The translations under genes and the position numbers were made by a program. This document shows positions 61,054 to 64,000 of a DNA stretch of 64,000 nucleotides, one piece after another (within the stretch, counting starts at the first letter, position 1; each line of letters starts with the position of its first letter). Origin of the DNA: Thermosulfurimonas sp. F29 (GTDB lineage: Bacteria > Desulfobacterota > Thermodesulfobacteria > Thermodesulfobacteriales > Thermodesulfobacteriaceae); assembly GCF_019688735.1 (NCBI RefSeq), contig NZ_JAIFYA010000002.1, forward strand, positions 558,001-622,000, given 5' to 3'. The notes under the pieces are model-generated. The model did not search any database. It saw only the letters and a list, made by a program, of their open reading frames with translations, and was not told the origin of the DNA.

Positions 61054-61267
61054 ACTTCCTTCCATAGCAATCCATATTTACCAGATTGAAGTTATTTTTA
61101 CCATAATCAAAAAAATTTTCCAAGTATTCCTGCTGTCACCATTCCCGTCGCAAGGCCCGCTTGGCCTCAAAGACCGTGCCCTCACCACCGACTTAAACCT
61201 TCAGTTATTAAGCGCATAAGTAAGAACACAACCAATATGAGTAGAAAAGCAGCCTATGTCGTTCCCC

Positions 61268-61318
61268 AACCTTCCAGGTTGAAACCTTTATAAGGAAGGT
61301 TTTAGACTTTTTAAAAAT
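61268..61318. terminator. Double hairpin, possible terminator
   Basis: AACCTTCC/GGAAGGTT (8 bp) encloses AGGTT/AACCT. It is followed on the plus strand by a T-rich run. It lies between TA remnants, in a stretch (61066-61318) where I find no gene. Confidence 0.45.
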
Positions 61319-61487
61319 TTATCGCTTCATGAACCACTGCTGAATTGAAGGTATTTTAGAGAAATGCTTAACTAAAGCGGAAGTGTCAAAGAAATAATTC
61401 ATAACCTATCTCGTCTTTCTGAAGTAATCATCTTACTTCTTTTACCATGGACTTTATGTGTTCGATTAGAAATTCCCTAATTTCCAT
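61319..61487 (-). pseudogene. Truncated PIN toxin and antitoxin starts
   Basis: ATG 61487 reads 'MEIREFLIEHIKSMVKEVR' then stops (antitoxin-like start). After 25 bases ATG 61402 reads 'MNYFFDTSALVKHFSKIPSIQQWFMKR' then stops. 'FFDTSALVK' is the classic PIN N-terminus. Both genes are cut after their first 19-27 codons. Confidence 0.7.
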
Positions 61488-61492
61488 GTCAA

Positions 61493-61627
61493 CTACCTCT
61501 CAAATATCTTTTCAAAGCATAACGCAAGAATTGTCCGAATAGAAGCTCCAATAGCACGAATGACCGCATCCGCCTCAAGCTTCGCCCGGAGTCTCCCCAG
61601 CGCCACCGCAACCGAGAGATTATTCAT
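61493..61627 (-). pseudogene. wzx 5'-end remnant 5 (in-frame mini-ORF, 44 aa)
   Basis: From ATG 61627: 'MNNLSVAVALGRLRAKLEAD', 20 codons nearly identical to wzx, joined in frame to 'AVIRAIGASIRTILALCFEKIFER', which parallels 'VTRTLGASAWGIFAL'. The first membrane helix is deleted. The 100 bases upstream also match the wzx upstream region. Confidence 0.8.
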
Positions 61628-61704
61628 AAAAGACTAAGCCACCCCCACTTATCCAGCAACAAAGCTATTTGTAACATAGTGATATATATCACAAAGATTC
61701 ACCA

Positions 61705-61800
61705 GACAGAAGTCCCGAGAGTGCAGATAACCGCATACGCCTTAATCTTAGCTAGAATCTCCTCAGTACCACCGCAATTGAGATCAAGATACCCCAATAA
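61705..61800 (-). pseudogene. wzx 5'-end remnant 6
   Basis: ATTGCGGTGGTACTGAGGAG, then GCTAAGATTAAGGCG and GTTATCTGCACTCTCGGGACT match wzx codons for 'VAVALSR', 'AKLEA' and 'VTRTLGA' in order, with the shared deletion. Two frames are needed, so it is not a gene. Confidence 0.65.
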
Positions 61801-61808
61801 ACAAATCT

Positions 61809-62294
61809 CTAACTTTCACCTGCCACTCTTAGTATTTCTTTTATAAGATCCTTTCTTATCCAGAATCCACTACTTTGTAAATTCTCAATTTCTTTTTTTA
61901 AACTTTTTATCAGTCCTTTCTTCTTCGCTTTAAGCAAGACACCTATTGTTTCTGTCACTTTAAATCCGAACAATCTTGCTTTTTCTCTCACTTCATAGTC
62001 ATCTAACAACACTAAATCCGCACCTATCTCTAAAGCTAAAACAATTACCTCTGATTCTCCTTCGTCAATTTGTGTTTTTAAAAGCTTAATTAAATTTGTA
62101 TCGTCAACTTCAAGTACTTTAATCCATCTTGCATTTTTAATAACCTTAACTTCCGGCCTACTACCTCCTTCTATTACACACTCCTGATAGACAGCTTTTG
62201 GAATTTTTATTGTCTCGAATAAAAGATTCAATAAATCAAGCTTTCCAATCTTGGCAAGATGTATTATAGGAGAAGAATTACTAACTACTTCCAT
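61809..62294 (-). CDS. DUF3368 (PIN-like) toxin
   Basis: 161 residues with 'VVSNSSPIIHLAKIGKLDLL' (DUF3368 start, S-N-S/T-P), 'QIDEGESEVIVLALEIGADLVLLDDYEVREKA' (split) with the catalytic Glu and D-D, and a helical end. Member of the PIN superfamily and usual partner of UPF0175 proteins. It overlaps the antitoxin gene by 10 bases. Complete. Confidence 0.88.
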   Translation of the reverse strand: MEVVSNSSPIIHLAKIGKLDLLNLLFETIKIPKAVYQECVIEGGSRPEVKVIKNARWIKVLEVDDTNLIKLLKTQIDEGESEVIVLALEIGADLVLLDDYEVREKARLFGFKVTETIGVLLKAKKKGLIKSLKKEIENLQSSGFWIRKDLIKEILRVAGES

Positions 62295-62530
62295 ACTCTA
62301 TATCTTCCATTAGCTCTCTCTCCATAATGCCTTTTCACCTTTCTCTCTGCTAATGCTTCTATAAATTTCCACTTACTAAGTCCGGATAATTTTCTTGCTA
62401 ATCCCATAGAGATTATCCCTCTTTCATAAAGTGAAAAAGCTAATTCTTCTTTTATTTTTGCTGCTGCAATATCTTTAGGCAACTTCATACCTTCTAAAAT
62501 TTCATCAGGAATACTTACTACAATAGGCAT
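62285..62530 (-). CDS. UPF0175 antitoxin
   Basis: 81 residues: 'IVVSIPDEILEGMKLP', 'KEELAFSLYERGIISMGLARKLSGLSKWKFIEALAER' (split). This is the UPF0175 fold with an HTH-like helix pair, the standard antitoxin for DUF3368 toxins. Upstream lies wzx remnant 7, 54 bases away. Confidence 0.88.
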   Translation of the reverse strand: MPIVVSIPDEILEGMKLPKDIAAAKIKEELAFSLYERGIISMGLARKLSGLSKWKFIEALAERKVKRHYGERANGRYRVWK

Positions 62531-62584
62531 TTTTATCCTCCACTATTATAGCTAAATTTGTGTCAAAGATTTCCTAATATATAG

Positions 62585-62788
62585 TCAAAAATAAAAAATT
62601 CCCCACGCGAAAGCCCCAAGAGTGCGGGTAACCGCAGGCGTAAAGGCGTAGGCCACGGCCATGCCGAGAATCCTAAGGACGAAAAAAGTGGCCCCGCCCT
62701 TCACCAGCTCCCTGAAATGCGCATCCGCCTCAAGCTTCTCCCGAACTCTGCTTAGCGCCACCGCAACCGGCATGTTGTTTTTACCCAA
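62585..62788 (-). pseudogene. wzx 5'-end remnant 7 (longest, first helix present)
   Basis: 67 codons from ATG 62788: 'MGKNNMPVAVALSRVREKLEADAHFRELVKGGATFFVLRI...' track the intact Wzx almost residue for residue through 'AWGIF', then stop. Unlike the short copies it keeps the first membrane helix, so it is an independent, more recent duplication. Confidence 0.85.
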
Positions 62789-62803
62789 TCAGACTCATCA
62801 GTA

Positions 62804-62958
62804 CTAAGGAAAGCACCTATAAATTTCCTTCCTATGCAAAAATCTAACAAAAATAATCTTATTTTCTTTAATCTGAAGACCAATCCTATAGTCGCCTATT
62901 CTTATTCTATAGAAATCTTTATAACCTTTAAGTTTTTTCAAATCTTTAAATTTACCTC
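62804..62958 (-). pseudogene. C-terminal fragment of a RelE/ParE-type toxin
   Basis: Reading down to TAG 62804: 'KFKDLKKLKGYKDFYRIRIGDYRIGLQIKENKIIFVRFLHRKEIYRCFP' (split). 'YRIRIGDYRIGL' and 'F..HR.EIY' are the core of RelE/ParE RNase toxins. The N-terminal 40 residues are replaced by the boundary of the 302-bp repeat. Not in the longer frames elsewhere. Confidence 0.8.
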
Positions 62959-63256
62959 CTGCGATATTCAAAATAACGCAAAAATTCCCCAGGCGGAAGC
63001 TCTGAGCGTGTACCTCTAGCTTCGCCTACGAGCTCCTCACCCCCGCGATTGGCATCAAAATTTCTACCATCAACGCCTTTCAAAAAAGCGCCTCTACCCC
63101 GAAAGTTCAGGACAAGGCTCAAAAATTCCTAGGTGGAAACCCCAAGAGTGCGGGTAACCAATCCGTTTCAACCTCCGCCCGGAATCTCCTTAGAAGCACC
63201 GCAATTAGGATCAAGATGTTCCAACAGAAAGGTTCACTATTTGTGATTCCATTAAT
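62955..63256. repeat. 302-bp direct repeat, copy B (with wzx remnants 8 and 9)
   Basis: Near-identical to 60102-60403. Its left edge cuts the RelE fragment and its right edge is 21 bases from the end of the oligosaccharyltransferase gene. It carries second copies of wzx remnants 3 and 4. It holds no gene. Confidence 0.9.
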
Positions 63257-63276
63257 TTGTATTCAAGGAATATTAA

Positions 63277-64000
63277 TCACGGTTTCCACTTGACCCGGTA
63301 GACCACCATGAAGGGAAAATCGTCCATTACCAGATCAAAATACCGGGGATCGTAACGACGAAGGATGTACATCTGGTTGAAATTACTCTTAAAGGAGCGC
63401 TCGTCCACCAGAAAGAGGGTTTCCCCGTAACGGGTGGGGACCACCTCCAGGATGAACCCTCTTTCCCCGAAGCTGCGGGAATGCACTCCCTCGGGAGTCT
63501 TAAAGACCATCCTGGAAATATTATAGCTCCGGCCTCCCAGATAAACCCTGTGGGCGGCGAGATCCACCCTTATTCCCCGTCTGCACAAAAGGACCTGCCC
63601 CCTTCCCATCCTCCGACATGGAGCGAGATCCAACACCAGACCGAAATGTCCCCTTCGGGTGCGGAAGTCCCAGGTACCGAAATAACCTATCCAGCCGTAT
63701 TTCGGGGGGAGATCCTGGGTGAAAACCCAGTAAACGGGGTGTTCCGGAGGTGCATAGAAGCGCCCCTTTCGGGCGGAATCCGTAATCTCCTCGGCGGAAT
63801 GTCCCTCCTCGAGGAGTTTCTTGAGGCCCGTTTTCCCCTCCCGGGCCACGAAGGCGGTGATGTTCCGGGCCTCCTCCGGCGAGGAAGACGCAAAGGAAAG
63901 GGCTACATAGTAGGTCTTGGGAGTGGTTTGCGAACCGCCGTCGATAAATACCGCCCGTCTGGAAAGGTAAACGAAGGCGTACCCGTAATCCCACCAGCTC
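63277..64000 (-). CDS. STT3/PglB-type oligosaccharyltransferase, C-terminal part (5' partial)
   Basis: The frame is open to the window edge and begins 'SWWDYGYAFVYLSRRAVFIDGGSQTTPKTYYVALSF' (split). W-W-D-Y-G is the acceptor-sequon-binding signature of STT3, AglB and PglB, and 'DGGS' follows as in bacterial members. About 240 residues of the periplasmic C-terminal domain are present. Such enzymes move a lipid-linked glycan onto Asn of N-x-S/T in exported proteins. Its position beside the flippase and sugar genes suggests that the glycan made here may be attached to protein. The membrane part lies outside the window. Confidence 0.82.
   Translation of the reverse strand, partial: SWWDYGYAFVYLSRRAVFIDGGSQTTPKTYYVALSFASSSPEEARNITAFVAREGKTGLKKLLEEGHSAEEITDSARKGRFYAPPEHPVYWVFTQDLPPKYGWIGYFGTWDFRTRRGHFGLVLDLAPCRRMGRGQVLLCRRGIRVDLAAHRVYLGGRSYNISRMVFKTPEGVHSRSFGERGFILEVVPTRYGETLFLVDERSFKSNFNQMYILRRYDPRYFDLVMDDFPFMVVYRVKWKP

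Noticed and set aside
58150-63256. The repeated wzx pieces as a CRISPR array or integron attachment sites
   Set aside because: Copies vary in length and sequence, are unequally spaced and have no integrase gene or conserved core site. They are recognisable parts of a protein-coding gene.
1-64000. rRNA genes, classical riboswitches and CRISPR arrays
   Set aside because: I looked for conserved rRNA segments, regularly spaced repeats and well-known riboswitch cores upstream of genes and saw none.

Overview
The window looks like the chromosome of a thermophilic, Gram-negative bacterium. My best guess is a deep-branching sulfur or iron metaboliser of the Thermodesulfobacteriota type. This rests on very charged proteins, IscB/TnpB and small PIN-type toxin modules of the kind common in thermophiles, a WWDYG-type oligosaccharyltransferase and an O-antigen style polysaccharide locus. 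No rRNA or species-diagnostic gene is present, so this is inference. The left half is GC-rich; the right end (about 52-63 kb) is distinctly AT-rich.

Region 1 (1-16.8 kb) holds genes for large exported proteins of unknown function: a 5'-truncated gene, a beta-propeller-like protein, a metzincin metalloprotease, a 1,220-residue Cys-rich repeat protein and a small repeat protein. They share modules with each other: a C-x2-LG(G/W)-x-W motif near a second Cys, and a common C-terminal domain. They are followed by an operon of a MoxR-like AAA+ ATPase and a VWA/HExxH protein. Region 2 (16.9-31.4 kb) is an accessory zone. It holds a DUF234-type ATPase, two hipA-hipB modules with apparently leaderless promoters, tRNA-Cys, an IS200/IS605 element (TnpA plus TnpB) inserted in a phosphoesterase gene, an IscB-like RNA-guided nuclease with a degenerate RuvC site and a candidate omega-RNA, and several AbiEii-type nucleotidyltransferase toxins, whole or broken.

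Region 3 (31.5-36.3 kb) looks phage- or plasmid-like, with an NLTPHP protein, a frameshifted double-HTH regulator, an SNF2 helicase and a RusA resolvase. It ends at a 3' half of a tRNA-Lys gene, which looks like an attachment site. Intact tRNA-Glu and an IS3 remnant follow.

Region 4 (37-64 kb), nearly all on the minus strand, is a surface polysaccharide locus. It encodes RmlA, a UDP-sugar dehydrogenase and epimerase, glycosyltransferases, two AsnB-type amidotransferases, an O-antigen polymerase, a deacetylase, a GNAT/FemAB-like protein, a sulfotransferase, a WbpE-type aminotransferase, a WbpB-WbpD fusion, a Wzx flippase and an STT3/PglB-type oligosaccharyltransferase cut by the window edge. 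Together they suggest synthesis, amidation and export of a glycan built on a UDP-2,3-diamino-2,3-dideoxy-uronic acid, with possible transfer to protein. The 2-epimerase gene expected for this pathway survives only as an internally deleted remnant.

The most unusual feature is how toxin-antitoxin (TA) modules are embedded in the polysaccharide locus. Between wzx and the oligosaccharyltransferase about 5 kb consists of six or more TA modules or fragments, interspersed with about nine degenerate copies of the 5' end of wzx, most sharing the same internal deletion. A VapBC pair sits between the rmlA gene and a second copy of the rmlA 3' end. A PIN toxin is fused in frame to the sugar aminotransferase, with its antitoxin gene just upstream. 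I infer that TA cassettes repeatedly enter or are stabilised in this locus together with partial duplications of the neighbouring gene.
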